From positions 14,910 through 21,505 of the forward strand of contig DMPQ01000163.1 in NCBI GenBank assembly GCA_003455945.1: a stretch of DNA of 6,596 nucleotides, read 5' to 3'. How positions within the stretch are numbered: position 1 is the stretch's first letter; each line of letters begins with the position of its first letter. Source of the DNA: Planctomycetaceae bacterium. GTDB lineage: Bacteria; Planctomycetota; Planctomycetia; Pirellulales; Pirellulaceae. The translations under genes and the position numbers were made by a program. Of this stretch, positions 6,376 through 6,596 are shown in pieces. The notes beneath the pieces are model-generated. The model saw only the letters and a list, made by a program, of their open reading frames with translations, was not told the DNA's origin and did no database searches.

Positions 6376-6379
6376 GGAG
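6376..6379 (+). promoter_or_regulatory. Ribosome binding site of the last gene
   Basis: GGAG at 6376-6379, within GGCGGAGAG, lies eight bases before ATG 6388. It favours this ATG over the overlapping out-of-frame GTG at 6381, whose reading has no recognisable content. Confidence 0.6.
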
Positions 6380-6387
6380 AGTGAACG

Positions 6388-6596
6388 ATGAAGGGACTGA
6401 CCGGGATCATCGTGGCGGCGATCTTCGGGGTGCTCGGCGCCGCTCTCAACTGGTTCTACTTGGCGAACAAGGCGACTCAGCTCGAGACGATCGCGTTCCT
6501 GGGGGTGCGCGAGGGAGCGAATCTCCAGCCGGGGACCGAGTTCCAATCGAGTCACTTCGTGCCGGTGCGGATCCCCAAGGCGCTCGCTCGTGATCT
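6388..6596 (+). CDS. Membrane-anchored protein, possible SAF/CpaB-like domain, N-terminal part (cut by window edge)
   Basis: Sixty-nine complete codons are visible. The product opens with MKGLTGIIVAAIFGVLGAAL, one hydrophobic helix (about 4-26) that is a membrane anchor or uncleaved signal. A short polar stretch, ANKATQLE, follows. Residues 36-65 (AFLGVREGANLQPGT, then HFVPVRIPKAL) have the look of a SAF domain: a strand, a G-x-x-L-x-x-G turn, then a strand ending in V-x-I-P. CpaB/RcpC pilus-assembly proteins and flagellar FlgA share this layout of anchor plus SAF. The match is by eye over few residues, so the family is a suggestion only. The start is backed by a good ribosome binding site. 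No separate promoter is evident in the 106 bases upstream, so it may be read through from the 383-residue membrane protein gene. The gene continues beyond the window. Confidence 0.7.
   Translation, partial: MKGLTGIIVAAIFGVLGAALNWFYLANKATQLETIAFLGVREGANLQPGTEFQSSHFVPVRIPKALARD

Noticed and set aside
6381..6593. An open frame from GTG 6381 overlapping the last gene
   Set aside because: It is out of frame with the membrane-anchor reading, yields Arg/Gly/Asp-rich sequence and lacks a better-placed ribosome binding site.
1..6596. Mobile elements, CRISPR arrays, tRNA or rRNA genes, riboswitches
   Set aside because: No transposase or integrase motifs, no regularly spaced repeats, no cloverleaf with a TTCGA-type arm in the gaps, and no long structured leader were found.

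Overview
The window is GC-rich, with strongly G/C third codon positions, and carries ordinary single-copy bacterial genes. I infer a member of the Planctomycetota. The best evidence is the truncated Ser/Thr kinase at the left edge: its blocks [37 protein letters not shown] and [11 protein letters not shown] follow the wording typical of the large planctomycete kinase expansions. The style of MiaB and the membrane-anchored hypothetical proteins at the right edge fit this. Genus or family cannot be judged.

Layout from left to right. A Ser/Thr protein kinase gene runs leftward off the window (minus strand, start at 713). A non-coding stretch of about 300 bases separates it from a probable 52-residue membrane/coiled-coil protein on the plus strand (1022-1180). 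All remaining genes are on the plus strand: miaB, a tRNA methylthiotransferase (1384-2802); a ParA/Soj-type ATPase (2912-3769); a TIGR01777-type NAD(P)-binding SDR epimerase with a C-terminal DUF1731 region (4043-4948); an unrecognised single-pass membrane protein (5130-6281); and the start of a second membrane-anchored protein with a possible SAF/CpaB-like domain (6388 to the right edge).

The genes do not form one obvious pathway. Gaps of 60-270 bases separate most of them. Hairpins without U-tracts follow miaB, parA and the epimerase, and a similar -10-like motif (roughly GRCTAnnRTCCG) lies 55-86 bases upstream of miaB, parA, the epimerase and the 383-residue protein. This suggests mostly separate transcription units. 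The last two genes, 106 bases apart with a good ribosome binding site before the second, may belong together.

I found no mobile element, CRISPR array, tRNA or rRNA, and no clear new defence or biosynthetic system. The points most worth a second look are the repeated -10-like motif with leader hairpins, the 52-residue gene, the ParA without an adjacent ParB, and the two right-hand membrane proteins.
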